Assembly: GCA_008638375.1 (NCBI GenBank) | Contig: CM018041.1 | Location: 1,364,001-1,428,000 of the forward strand | Length of the DNA: 64,000 nt | Direction of reading: 5' to 3' | From: Nyssa sinensis | Lineage: Eukaryota > Streptophyta > Magnoliopsida > Cornales > Nyssaceae | Shown here: in pieces, positions 49,699-59,818 of the stretch | How positions within the stretch are numbered: position 1 is the stretch's first letter | How the letters are laid out: every line of letters begins with the position of its first letter | Notes under the pieces: generated by a model | The model's input: the letters and a program-made list of their open reading frames with translations, nothing else | Told to the model about the DNA's origin: nothing | Database searches by the model: none | Position numbers and translations under genes: made by a program

Positions 49699-50448
49699 TG
49701 ATATACCACTATGTGACACACCAACCACTGCATGACACGTGCAACCGCAAGATCGGTTCACGACTCATAATAGAGCTCAGGCTCGGCCACATAACTTGTG
49801 CTCGGTCGCTTAGTCAAATTCGGCCTTATAATCTGTGTTCGGCCATTCAGCTCATTCTCGGCCATACAGTTCATGATCGGCCATTCAGCTCGTGCTCGGC
49901 CTTTCAGCTAGTGCTCGGCCATTCAGCTCGTGCTCAGCCTTTCAGCTTGTGCTCGGCCTTTCAGAGCAGACCTACAGAGGCCGAGCACGTATCTCTAGAG
50001 AAGATCTACTTATCTGCAAAGCTTACAGGTCCGAACACAGACCTTCGGTGTAACACACTGCTATTCAAAGCTCATCACCGCCTTAATATATGCCGAGCAG
50101 AGAATAAGGAAACAGTCTTTTACAAGGAAACCACCACTCATGGTTATCTCTATTTGATGCAATATTCTACAAGGTAACTACTATCTCCGATGCTCAAATC
50201 CCTACTTTCATGGCTCCAAATCCTAATCAACTTAGGAGATCCATTGCCTATAAATTCAACCCTAAAGGTACGCTTTATTGGCATGCTCATTATTTGGCTT
50301 TGATTACAAGTCTTTCAATTCAATTTATTGACTTAAGCATCGGAGCGGCTACCGCCGGAGCCGACCCGGTGGTCCTCTGATCTTCTGTTTCGAGTGTTTC
50401 GCAGGGAGCCGAGCTTGGATCTCACGTGGGCCAAAAAGTGCAGCATCA
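49699..50448 (+). repeat. 5' LTR
   Basis: It starts TGATATACCACTATG and ends AAAGTGCAGCATCA. TATA box TATAAAT is at 50249-50255 (GCCTATAAATTCAACCC). The upstream half (about 49770-49970) is an array of ~20-bp units of the type CTCGGCC(A/T)TTCAGCTCGTG. The CATCGGAGCGGCTACCGCCGGAGCC block near 50338 is shared with the solo LTR at 20394. Confidence 0.97.
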
Positions 50449-50528
50449 GTTTGGCGTCGTCTGTGGGAATCGACAATCACCAAGTGCTCTACTCAATCTA
50501 AGCTCATCTTTCGTCTACCAGAGGGATT
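50449..50528 (+). other. Primer-binding site region
   Basis: Directly after the LTR comes GTTTGGCGTCGTCTGTGGGA, where TGGCG(C/T)CGTCTGTGGGAA is the usual PBS neighbourhood of plant Tat-type Gypsy elements. The exact tRNA primer was not determined. Confidence 0.7.
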
Positions 50529-52808
50529 ATGGCCCCCAACTTGCGACCCAGGAATAACACTCAAAACCCTCATCCACAACCAACTGCTGGACGAGGAAGA
50601 GGGCGAGTGAATAACCCTGCACAGGAAGAACTAATCGAAACTAGGCGGCAGAACCAGTTGCTACGGGAACAGCTTTTGACCATGACCAGGACCCTGGCAA
50701 TGTTCACCCAGAATCATGAAACCAATCCTCAAAATCCACCCGTTGTCACTCAACAGCAGCAGCCTCCTGCGGCCGCCGGTGTTCATATAGACCCCCAGCC
50801 GTCGTCGGCAGCCGGTCGAGGGATTCCCGCCTTTGTCCCAGAGGTCCATTATCGAAGTACTACCCGACCCCCCGTCCCGGGGGCCTCGGGAGTAAACTAC
50901 GTTCCACAAGGATCACCTCCTCGAGTAGTTCCTGTACCACCAGTACCAGAGAATCAGAATAACCCCCCGGTAGCAGGCCAAGATCAGCCTACCCATATAG
51001 GCCCTGAGGCCGTGAGACCTGCCTCGCAGCAACCCGTTCTACCAAGAGGGTCAGTAAGGGCCGAGGAAGTTGCTGAATCAATAGACCGTACTGCTATCAT
51101 AAGGGGTGCCCAGTATCCAGAACAGGACGAGCTGGCCAGATTGCTCGGGAGGTCGGCCACCCCGTTCACCAATGCTGTCATGGCCGAGGAAAGACCCAAG
51201 AAATTTATCGTCCCCAAATTCACCCCTTATGATGGGACCGGGGACCCGGGGGACCACCTCTCCCACTACCAGCACACCATGGCTTTGCACGGCGCTTCTG
51301 ATGCCTTCTTATGCAGAACGTTCGTAACCAGCCTCAATGGTACCGCCCTAAAGTGGTTCCACCACCTCCCGCCGAACTCAGTATCTGGCTTTTATGAGCT
51401 CGGCAGAAGGTTCTTGGACAGATTCATGACTAGCAGGAGGCTAAGAAAGGGTCCGGAATTCCTTCTGAACATAAAGCAAACGAGGGAAGAATCGCTGAGG
51501 GGGTATATAGCACGTTTTAACGCCGAGCTCACTGAGGTAACAGATTGCAGCCCCGGTTTCCTAGTGGCTGCTCTAGCCGCTGGACTTGCTCAAGGAGGGT
51601 TTAGAGACTCCCTGACCAAAAGTCCCCCAGCGGACATGGCAGCACTCATGGACCGTGCAAGGAAGTACATTAACCTGGAGGAGGCCAGAGACACCTCTAG
51701 AAAGGTCAAAGAACAAGCTCAGAAAGACGATCACAAGAAAGATAGTCAAAAGAAAGACACCAGCTCGGCCAGGAAGAGAGTCAGGAGCCCAGAAAAAAGG
51801 GGGGCCCCCAGAACATCCTTCAATTCTGGACTAAGGGAATTCAACCACTTCACTCCTCTAAGCGCCTCTCCGTACAACATATTGAAGCAAGTAAGATCTC
51901 GAGAAAATATGAGATGGCCGGAGCCTTTGAAAGGAGACCCCAGCTACCGAGATCAGACCAAATATTGTGACTTTCACAAAGACCGAGGGCACACTACCAA
52001 TACCTGCAAAGCTCTCAAGCATGAGATTGAGCAGCTAATAAGGAGAGGAAGGCTGCAGGAGTTCGTCAAGCAGGACGGAGGACAGAACCCCCGTGACGAA
52101 CGACCCCAGCAGAGAAAAACCGACCAGAGGCAGGAGCAGAAAGGAGGCAGGAACGAACCCCCACAGAACAATCAGGTGATCTATGTCTTACACGCAGATT
52201 CCCCTGCAACAGGCACCTCTAACAGGTCAAGAAAACGATATGCTCGGGAGGCCAGGTCTGCTCCCAACATCATGCAGGTCGCTAACTTAGAAAAAAGGTT
52301 AAAGCCCTTGCCGGAAATCCAATTTACGGATCACGACCTTAGGGGAGTTCATTGTCCTCACAGCGACGCCCTGGTTATCTCCCTTAAGATCGCCAACTTC
52401 GATATCCGGAGAGTTCTCGTCGACACTGGCTGTTCGACCAATGTACTGTTCTACGACCCTTTCAAGCATATGAAGCTCGACCCCAATACCATTAAGCCCA
52501 CGAGCATAATCATGACAGGCTTTGATGGAAACACTAACACTCCACTAGGAAGGGTCGATCTGGCCACCACTGCGGGTGAAGGGGACGGACAGAAGACCAC
52601 GATAGCCGAGTACATGGTCATAAAAGCCAAATCTCCCTACAACGTCATAGTTGGAAGGCCCTGGCTACATGAGATGGGAGCGGTCACCTCAACCCTCCAC
52701 CAATGCTTAAAATACATTCACAATCAGACAGTCTACTCCATCAGAGGATGCCAACCGACCTCCCGAGAGTGCCACGCCCTCGCACTCAAAGCTAAAGCCC
52801 CCAAATAG
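50529..52808 (+). CDS. Retrotransposon gag-protease polyprotein part
   Basis: 759 residues from the ATG at 50529 to TAG at 52806-52808. The N-terminal ~200 residues are Pro/Gln-rich. The Retrotrans_gag domain spans about 220-380 (ALKWFHHLPPNSVSGF, then RREESLRGYIARFN-type helices), followed by a Lys/Arg/Asp-rich segment. A zinc-knuckle-like motif C-x2-H-x4-H-x4-C (YCDFHKDRGHTTNTC) lies near 480-494, the Tat-type variant with His for the second Cys. The aspartic protease has VLVDTGCSTNVLF with the catalytic Asp at 632. The frame continues into pol without any other stop, so the UAG is the only break between the two. Confidence 0.95.
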   Translation: MAPNLRPRNNTQNPHPQPTAGRGRGRVNNPAQEELIETRRQNQLLREQLLTMTRTLAMFTQNHETNPQNPPVVTQQQQPPAAAGVHIDPQPSSAAGRGIPAFVPEVHYRSTTRPPVPGASGVNYVPQGSPPRVVPVPPVPENQNNPPVAGQDQPTHIGPEAVRPASQQPVLPRGSVRAEEVAESIDRTAIIRGAQYPEQDELARLLGRSATPFTNAVMAEERPKKFIVPKFTPYDGTGDPGDHLSHYQHTMALHGASDAFLCRTFVTSLNGTALKWFHHLPPNSVSGFYELGRRFLDRFMTSRRLRKGPEFLLNIKQTREESLRGYIARFNAELTEVTDCSPGFLVAALAAGLAQGGFRDSLTKSPPADMAALMDRARKYINLEEARDTSRKVKEQAQKDDHKKDSQKKDTSSARKRVRSPEKRGAPRTSFNSGLREFNHFTPLSASPYNILKQVRSRENMRWPEPLKGDPSYRDQTKYCDFHKDRGHTTNTCKALKHEIEQLIRRGRLQEFVKQDGGQNPRDERPQQRKTDQRQEQKGGRNEPPQNNQVIYVLHADSPATGTSNRSRKRYAREARSAPNIMQVANLEKRLKPLPEIQFTDHDLRGVHCPHSDALVISLKIANFDIRRVLVDTGCSTNVLFYDPFKHMKLDPNTIKPTSIIMTGFDGNTNTPLGRVDLATTAGEGDGQKTTIAEYMVIKAKSPYNVIVGRPWLHEMGAVTSTLHQCLKYIHNQTVYSIRGCQPTSRECHALALKAKAPK

Positions 52809-52814
52809 CAATTA
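52806..52814 (+). promoter_or_regulatory. UAG CAA UUA: candidate stop-codon readthrough site between gag-pro and pol
   Basis: The gag-pro frame ends AAA TAG CAA TTA CTG, and the 29 codons between the TAG and the start of the pol-like sequence are open in the same frame. UAG followed by CARYYA is the readthrough context defined in tobamoviruses. An alternative, spliced removal of the stop as in Ogre elements, cannot be excluded from the sequence. Confidence 0.7.
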
Positions 52815-55800
52815 CTGCACGCCCGTGTATGCAAGGATGCAATCTACCCTTGCTGTCACGAGGCAGAAGACTGTCCCTCCAAAATTGAAGAACCATTGAG
52901 CCCCAGAGGAAGGGATAGCAGAGCCAAGCCTATAGGGGAGCCTATTAAAGTCTTGGTCAGCTCAGAGGATCAGGGACGTTACCTACAGATAGGTCCCGAC
53001 CTGACACATACCGAGCAGGATGAGCTGGTCAAGTTTTTGAAGAAAAACCTCTCCGTATTTGCCTGGGAGACAAGCGACATGGAAGGGATAGATCCCGACC
53101 TGATCACGCACAGACTAATGGTGGATCCAGACCATCCACCAGTGAGACAAAAGAGAAGGCCTCTCGCTCCAGAACGGCATCAGGTCATCAACGACGAGGT
53201 TCAAAGGTTGCTCAACGCCAACATGATACGAGAGGTATCTTATCCTGATTGGTTGGCCAACACTGTTCTGGTCAAGAAGAAGAATGGTAAATGGAGAGTC
53301 TGTGTCGACTACACAGATCTCAACAAAGCATGCCCAAAGGATAGCTTCCCTCTTCCACGAATAGATCAGTTAGTCGATGCAACTGCAGGGCACGAGCTCA
53401 TGAGCTTCATGGATGCTTATTCTGGGTACAATCAAATACAGATGCATCCTCCCGATCAAGAGAAGACTTCATTCATCACCGAACGAGGTCTCTATTGCTA
53501 CAAAGTGATGCCGTTCGGACTAAAGAATGCTGGAGCTACCTACCAACGTCTTGTTAATAAGATGTTCGGCTCCTTGATCGGCGGCACTATGGAAGTTTAT
53601 ATCGACGATATGCTGGTCAAGAGCCTAAGGAAGAGCAGTCATCTCCAACACCTAGCACAAACCTTCGACATCCTCAGACAATATAAAATGAAGCTCAATC
53701 CCTCAAAGTGCACCTTTGGTGTAACAAAAGGGAAGTTCCTTGGGTACATAGTCTCTCAAAGAGGTATAGAAGCAGACCCGACTCAGATCGGGGCTCTGAT
53801 CGGACTGAAATCCCCAAAGGCCCGAAAGGACATTCAAGCTCTGAACGGCCGGATAGCAGCTCTCAGCAGATTCATCTCCAAATCCACGGATCGGTGTCTA
53901 CCCTTCTTCAAGGCTCTGAAAGGTAACAAATCTTTGCAATGGACTGACGAGTGTGAAAAATCCTTTCAGGAACTCAAAAGATACTTGGCTTCGCCCGAGC
54001 TCTTATCAAAACCGATCCAAGGAGAAAGGCTGCTTCTCTATCTCGCAGTCTCTGAGAACGCTGTCAGTTCGGTACTAGTTAGGCAAGACAGGAGCGTGCA
54101 GAGGCCCATCTTCTATGTCAGCAAGGCATTACTAGACACAGAAAAGAGGTACCCCGAAATTGAGAAGCTAGCCCTTGCTCTCATAGTTTCTGCACGGAAG
54201 CTGAGACCATACTTCCAAGCACATCCCATAGAAATTCCGACTGCCTACCCACTGAAAGCAGTCCTAAGAAAACCGGAAGTATCAGGACGGTTGGTCAAGT
54301 GGTCAGTGGAACTGGGGGAGTTCGATTTGTCCTACATTCCACGAGTCTCAATTAAAGGGCAAGCTTTGGCAGACTTCGTCGCAGAATTCACTCCCGCGCT
54401 GCTAGGCAAAGCTCAAGTCTCAGACGAGGTGGGGACTTGGAAGTTGTATGCTGATGGATCATCCACTGACCGAGGTGCCGGAGCAGGGCTAGTACTACAC
54501 TCTCCTGATGGACTTACAACCGAAAGGGCAATTAGCTTGGGGTTCAGAGCCTCCAACAACGAAGCAGAATATGAGGCCCTTATCTTAGGAATGAAGCTAG
54601 CTCAGGAGTGCGAGGTACAGAGCCTCGAGGTATTTTCCGACTCCCAACTGGTGGTTAGCCAGGTTCAAGGAGAATATGCCATCAAGGATGAAAGAATGCT
54701 CCGATATTCGGAACTAGTCAACTTGCTAAAACATTCCTTCCGAGCATTCTCAATCCAAAAAATAGAAAGAGGACAGAACAGCCGAGCCGATGCTTTAGCA
54801 AACATGGCATCTCACATGAAAACAGGGGTGGAGTCAACGATAAAGTTCTCTCACCAGCCAAGGCCTAGCACCGAGGAGATCCAGGTCGCCCAAGTCACGG
54901 AGCAGCCTCAGAACTGGATGACTCCTATATTCCAATACCTGGAGGAGGGACTCCTCCCAGAAGACAGGAATAAGGCAAAAAGAATCCGCATCAGAGCAGC
55001 TCGGTATCTTGTCCTTAACGGAAAACTCTACCGAAGGTCTTACACTCAGCCATTGTTAAAATGCCTAGCACCTGAAGAGTCTCAATATGTCTTGGCAGAA
55101 ATCCATGAAGGAATCTGTGGAAATCACAATGGGGGGAGAACCATAGCCCACCGAGCTCTAACCCAAGGCTACTACTGGCCTGGGATGCTGAAGGAAGCAA
55201 AGGAATATACTCGAAAGTGTGACAAATGCCAGAGGTTCGCTCCTTATCAGCATCAGCCGCAACATGAGCTCGTCCCCATTACTAGCCCATGGCCCTTTGC
55301 ACAGTGGGGGATGGACATCATAGGACCATTACCTAAAGCCAAGCCGAACAGGAGATACCTATTGATGGCTGTTGACTACTTTTCAAAATGGGCCGAAGCA
55401 GAGCCACTGACTCGCATCACTGAAAAAGAGATAAAGAGTTTTACTTGGAAAAATATAGTCTGCAGGTTCGGCATACCTCATGTGATCGTCTCAGATAATG
55501 GCACGCAGTTCACTGGGAAAATATTCAAGAAATTCTGCCAGGACCTAAACATCAAACAGCACTTCTCCTCCCCTGGTCATCCTCAGGCCAACGGGCAGGC
55601 CGAGGTCACCAACCGAACTATCCTCGACGCTCTCAAGAAAAGATTAGAGGAAGCTAAAGGGAGATGGGTTGAGGAACTCCCTGGGGCACTCTGGGCCTAC
55701 CGGACAACCAGGAGAACTCCAACATCGGAAACTCCCTTCTCCCTAGCCTACGGAACTGAGGCAGTAATCCCTGTTGAGGTCGGCATGCCGACCTTAAGGG

Positions 55801-56150
55801 CTGAGGCTTTCAACAAAGAGACCAATGACCAACAACTAGCAGAAAATTTGGATTTGCTCGAAGAAAGAAGAGAGCAGGCCGTAATCAGAATGGAAGCATA
55901 TCAGCGCAGGATGGTTAACCGCTCAAAAATTGGCCTCAAACCTACCAATTTCCAAGTTGGGGACCTCGTCCTAAGAAGGGTTTTCCAGAACACCAAGGAC
56001 CCCACCATGGGGAAGCTATCACCGAACTGGGAGGGTCCCTACAGAATTATCAAAACGGTTAGACCGACCACTTATTGGTTGGAAAGCATGGATGGGAAAC
56101 CTGTTCCCAGGCCTTGGAACATGGAACATTTGCGAAAATATTATCAATAA
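52809..56150 (+). CDS. Retrotransposon pol (RT, RNase H, aRNH, integrase)
   Basis: 1113 codons, in the same frame as gag-pro and without a convincing ATG of its own at the start. Domains in order: reverse transcriptase from about codon 90 (WRVCVDYTDLNKACPKD, LMSFMDAYSGYNQIQM, active site YIDDM at about 53598-53612); a degenerate RNase H connection (ALLDTEKRYPEIEKLALALI); a second RNase H-like domain (LYADGSSTDRGAGAGLVL, NNEAEYEALILGM, EVFSDSQLVV, RADALANMAS); and integrase with the H-H-C-C zinc motif (CDKCQRF), WGMDIIGPLP, IVSDNGTQFTG and the PHAQANGQAE-type helix (here GHPQANGQAEVTNR). There is no chromodomain at the C-terminus. All catalytic residues are visible, so it appears intact. Confidence 0.95.
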   Translation, partial: QLLHARVCKDAIYPCCHEAEDCPSKIEEPLSPRGRDSRAKPIGEPIKVLVSSEDQGRYLQIGPDLTHTEQDELVKFLKKNLSVFAWETSDMEGIDPDLITHRLMVDPDHPPVRQKRRPLAPERHQVINDEVQRLLNANMIREVSYPDWLANTVLVKKKNGKWRVCVDYTDLNKACPKDSFPLPRIDQLVDATAGHELMSFMDAYSGYNQIQMHPPDQEKTSFITERGLYCYKVMPFGLKNAGATYQRLVNKMFGSLIGGTMEVYIDDMLVKSLRKSSHLQHLAQTFDILRQYKMKLNPSKCTFGVTKGKFLGYIVSQRGIEADPTQIGALIGLKSPKARKDIQALNGRIAALSRFISKSTDRCLPFFKALKGNKSLQWTDECEKSFQELKRYLASPELLSKPIQGERLLLYLAVSENAVSSVLVRQDRSVQRPIFYVSKALLDTEKRYPEIEKLALALIVSARKLRPYFQAHPIEIPTAYPLKAVLRKPEVSGRLVKWSVELGEFDLSYIPRVSIKGQALADFVAEFTPALLGKAQVSDEVGTWKLYADGSSTDRGAGAGLVLHSPDGLTTERAISLGFRASNNEAEYEALILGMKLAQECEVQSLEVFSDSQLVVSQVQGEYAIKDERMLRYSELVNLLKHSFRAFSIQKIERGQNSRADALANMASHMKTGVESTIKFSHQPRPSTEEIQVAQVTEQPQNWMTPIFQYLEEGLLPEDRNKAKRIRIRAARYLVLNGKLYRRSYTQPLLKCLAPEESQYVLAEIHEGICGNHNGGRTIAHRALTQGYYWPGMLKEAKEYTRKCDKCQRFAPYQHQPQHELVPITSPWPFAQWGMDIIGPLPKAKPNRRYLLMAVDYFSKWAEAEPLTRITEKEIKSFTWKNIVCRFGIPHVIVSDNGTQFTGKIFKKFCQDLNIKQHFSSPGHPQANGQAEVTNRTILDALKKRLEEAKGRWVEELPGALWAYRTTRRTPTSETPFSLAYGTEAVIPVEVGMPTLRAEAFNKETNDQQLAENLDLLEERREQAVIRMEAYQRRMVNRSKIGLKPTNFQVGDLVLRRVFQNTKDPTMGKLSPNWEGPYRIIKTVRPTTYWLESMDGKPVPRPWNMEHLRKYYQ

Positions 56151-56183
56151 AGTACTTTCTTTTTATTCAACATCTTATATGGA

Positions 56184-56800
56184 ACATCTCAATGTACAGA
56201 CCTCTCAGGTCTGGTCCATCTCAAATGCACAGACTATAAGTCTGGTCCATCTTAATGCACAGGCTCAGGTCTGGTCCATCTCAATGCACAGACTATAAGT
56301 CTGGTCCATCTTAATGCACAGGCTCAGGTCTGGTCCATCTCAAATGCACAGACTATAAGTCTGGTCCATCTTAATGCACAGGCTCAGGTCTGGTCCATCT
56401 CAAATGCACAGACTATAAGTCTGGTCCATCTTAATGCACAGGCTCAGGTCTGGTCCATCTCAAATGCACAGACTATAAGTCTGGTCCATCTTAATGCACA
56501 GGCTCAGGTCTGGTCCATCTCAATGTACAGACCTCTCAGGTCTGGTCCATCTCAAATGCACAGACTATAAGTCTGGTCCATCTTAAATGCACAGGCTCAA
56601 GTCTGGTCCATCTTAATGCACAGGCTCAAGTCTGGTCCATCTCAAATGCACAGACTATCAGTCTGGTCCATCTTAATGCACAGGCTCAGGTCTGGTCCAT
56701 CTCAATGTACAGACCTCTCAGGTCTGGTCCATCTCAAATGCACAGACTATAAGTCTGGTCCATCTCAATGTACATACATCTCAGTTCTGGTCCATCTTAG
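56184..56800 (+). repeat. ~30/60-bp minisatellite of hairpin-forming units in the 3' region
   Basis: Some 20 units alternate as a 60-bp higher-order repeat: ATGCACAGACTATAAGTCTGG-TCCATCTTA then ATGCACAGGCTCAGGTCTGG-TCCATCTCA. Each contains a short inverted repeat: CAGACT/AGTCTG, CAGACC/GGTCTG, or CAGGCT/(A/G)GTCTG (paired in RNA with G-U). It lies just 3' of the pol stop. Tandem arrays here are usual for the Tat group. Confidence 0.93.
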
Positions 56801-57418
56801 AAAACAAAATCCCTAAGTCTGATCTATCTTGACATATGAGGATGATGTTCTATTGCAAGAACACGAAACTAGGTGCCGGCAGTTATAAACAGGCGAGGAT
56901 AACTCTAAGGGATCAGTCACACTGACCATCAAAAAAAATCCTTACAAATACAAGTCGCTCAGTTCGGCAATCAAGCTCAGGTTCCTGCTCTAAAAAAAAT
57001 CTGAGTAATTATCCTGTACCGGTTTCTACGACTGACAATCAGAGATCAGATTGATTAGTTATTATTCAAGTCATCTTGCTTAAAATCCATGATTCAAAAA
57101 CCCCTCCAATGTCAAGAGTTCGGCACAAGTTGGTTATTACTACACATTACTTCAGGATTGCCATAAGTAAGTTCTGGAGACAACCCATGGTCGGTAAAAA
57201 CGATACTCTGGGTTCAGAGCAGGTTTACTTGTGTCATAATACAAGCCTCAAAGGCCGAAGTCCGTTCATACAAAACAAAACATTGATACATATTTAGAAC
57301 AGAACTCAAGGATCACCAACAATCAAAGAAAGATAGAGACAAAAATTGAAGAGAAGATGTTTTCATTAATATTTGAGCTCGGTTACAAAAAGATGAAACA
57401 GGACTACAAAAGTTTTCC
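56801..57418 (+). other. Retrotransposon 3' region between repeat array and antisense gene
   Basis: About 0.6 kb without a convincing ORF. It would contain the 3' UTR and poly(A) site of the antisense gene. Confidence 0.5.
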
Positions 57419-59405
57419 CTAAACTAAGGGGCTTGCAGATCCATCGTCCTGATCACCATCCTCGTCCTCGTCATCATCGTCAATCCCAGACAGGTCAATA
57501 TCCGGGTACTTGGCAAGAAGCTTGGACTTGAGGTTGTCGTAACCGAGCTGCGCAATAGTATCACCCATCTTCTGAAGCTCGGTCTTCAACCTGGCCTCGG
57601 TCTCAACCTTGGCCTCATCAACCTTCTGAACAAGTGAAGACTGAAGAGCACTGTTCTCCTCCTTCAGTTTGGACAGGTCCTGAAGAAGGGAGTCTCGTTC
57701 AGATCGCAAAGAATCCCTCTCAAGTTTGATAGAATCCCTTTCGGATTCCATAATTGAGAAGCAATTCCTCGCCTCCTTCAGCTCGTCCTCGGCTGTGGTG
57801 GCTTGAGATTGAGCCGTACCGAGCTGAAGCCTGGCTTCATCCAGCTCCTCCTCCAACCTCTCCACAGCCTGGAGATCCACCGTGGCCTCCATTAAAGCAG
57901 CCAAGCTATGGAGGGTCTGCAAAAATAAGAAGACGTATCAGTAAAAAGGAAAAGGAAGAAGAGCACAAAAGCAGAAAGGTCGGTCGTTACCTTCAAATGA
58001 GCCCTCATGGCACCGGCCACAGTCTTCTCAGTACCCTTCCTGGTGCTGCAGGAAGGGATGTCAGTACAAGGGGCCTCAGCCCAGAAATCTTCAATGGCCT
58101 GATGGACGGCCTTGTATCCATCAGGCATTTCGGTACCGACCTTCGCCTTACCCCTCTGTTGAAATTTTTGGGCCGAAGAGGGGACAGGCCGAAGAGCCGC
58201 CGTACCCCTCTGAGGGGCAGAAGAGGGTTCCCCGATCACCACCCCTTTTTGAGGGGCAGAGGAGGGCTCCCTGATCACAACTCCCCTCAGAGGAGGTCGG
58301 GAAGAGGGAGAAGCAGAGGAGACCGCCCCCTTCTTGGGAGGCACAGACGGGGAAGGGTCGGTCGTCCTCGTCTTCTTCGAAGAAGACGCAGTAGGAGGGG
58401 GCTGGCTAGCCACCCTCTTCTTCTTTGATGACCCCCATTTACCAGCGAGGGATTTGAGGACGTCGTCAACAACACCCTTATCCTTGGGAGGCATTGTAGG
58501 GCCTGAATGAAGGATGGCTCGGTAATCCCGGTTTGAAGTCTGGAGGAGTCTCTTGTACTGATCCTTCAAAACAGGGGTAAATTGCGGCCTCTTCTTGACG
58601 CTCTTGGCTACATGAAAGAGTTTTGAACAAAGGTCAGTCAGATACACAAAGGACAGGCACAAAGCGAAATTACAGAAGAAAAGGGTGTCTCACCCATAAA
58701 CCCCGTGCTCCGGGGGAACGTGGAGAACTGGTCCTCAGGGTCGGTCACCTCCCATTTTCCACCAACAAAAAAGAACCGATCCTTCCAAAATTTATTGGAG
58801 GACGGCACGAAAGTCAAAGGCCGGAAGCCCTTGTCAAACGACATGTAGTAGAGGCCCTCCGCCTTCCTATATTTAAGATCCATTTTACTACGGATCAAGT
58901 CTAAGGAGACCTCAACACCATTCAGGCGACCTAGGGCCATAAACCCTAACAGGTGCCTCCAACTGTTCAAAAGCAGATCGGCCGGGCAGAGATTGAACCA
59001 ACAGAAAAAATCCCTAAGCAGTCTAGGGAAAGGAAGGCGTAACCCCATCTCAAACCAAGCGGTATAAACACAAATTTCCCCATCCTGAACTTCCCAAGGG
59101 TAGTCGAAGTCATCAGGGGCCCTAAGGGTGACATTTGGAGGAATCTCATACTTCTCCCTAATAACCTCCAACCAAGAGGACTTCACAGCACTCTCTACCT
59201 GGGAAGACCGACCTGAGACCTCACCCTCTCTATCCCTAGACTCCGAGAAGGCATCGACTATTCTAACTGAGGGACTAGAGTGAGTCTCCTCCGATTCAGT
59301 CCCCGAGGAAGTGCTACCCCTAATTAGGGTTTGTGACAAAGAAGGAGCTTCCGGAAGGCTCCCCGACCCATTACCAACATCAGAAGATGCCGAAGAAGTC
59401 GACAT
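57419..59405 (-). CDS. Antisense spliced gene inside the retrotransposon (Transposase_28-like N-terminus, coiled coil)
   Basis: Three minus-strand exons join in phase: 59405-58694, 58607-57991 and 57916-57419 (TAG), giving about 608 residues; the introns are 86 and 74 bp with GT-AG borders. Exon 1 has a Ser-rich start and then a compact domain (VYTAWFEMGLRLPFPRLLRDF, NSWRHLLGFMALGRL, KFWKDRFFFVGG), which resembles the domain called 'putative gypsy type transposon' (Transposase_28, recalled from memory). Exon 2 is basic and Ser/Pro-rich with repeated (V/I)GEPSSAPQ-like units. Exon 3 is a long coiled coil (EELDEARLQL…ERDSLRSERDSLLQDLSKLK) ending in an acidic DDDDEDEDGDQDD tail. Antisense ORFs at this position are known in some Tat/Retand elements; their function is unknown and I propose none. 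Confidence 0.8.
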
Positions 59406-59600
59406 TTCAAAATAACCAAAAGGAGAAGAAGAGAAAATGAAAAGATGAACGAAAACACTAAAACCGAACCTGAATCAAAGTAAGGGACTTCGGATGGATG
59501 GGATTCTTCACAAGGTAGCTTGCTGGTTCGACAATGACGGATGTATATCTCGCTTTGCAAAATCGAAGATGGTAAAAAGAGTCGTACAAGGCTCTTTCCC

Positions 59601-59611
59601 CCTTTTATATA
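59601..59611 (-). promoter_or_regulatory. TATA box for the antisense gene
   Basis: The minus strand reads TATATAAAAGG, a strong plant TATA consensus, about 196 bp upstream of the antisense ATG at 59405 and about 210 bp inside the 3' LTR boundary. It implies a dedicated promoter rather than LTR-driven transcription. Confidence 0.6.
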
Positions 59612-59803
59612 CATTCAGAGAGTAATGGCTACCCAGGCGAACCGCCACGACAGTATCGCAGCAATAATGATTCGAGAAACCCAAAAACCGGCTGCGCAAT
59701 AAATGATGTACCAACGGACGTCTAGGAAAACGAGACGACAGAACGCGTGACTTTTCGGGCACTCTTAATCAACTTAGTTATCCCCCGAGCTCCAACTAAG
59801 GCT

Positions 59804-59818
59804 TGGGGGGGGAGTAAC
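59804..59818 (+). other. Polypurine tract
   Basis: TGGGGGGGGAGTAAC lies directly before the 3' LTR start TGATATACC, as expected for plus-strand priming. TAAC separates the purine run from the LTR. Confidence 0.75.

Noticed and set aside
49713..50177. 154-codon open frame in each LTR (also 59833-60297)
   Set aside because: It begins with GTG, not ATG, and consists of translated LTR repeats; both copies are identical only because the LTRs are.
56184..56800. CRISPR-like array
   Set aside because: It is a plant retrotransposon minisatellite with no unique spacers.
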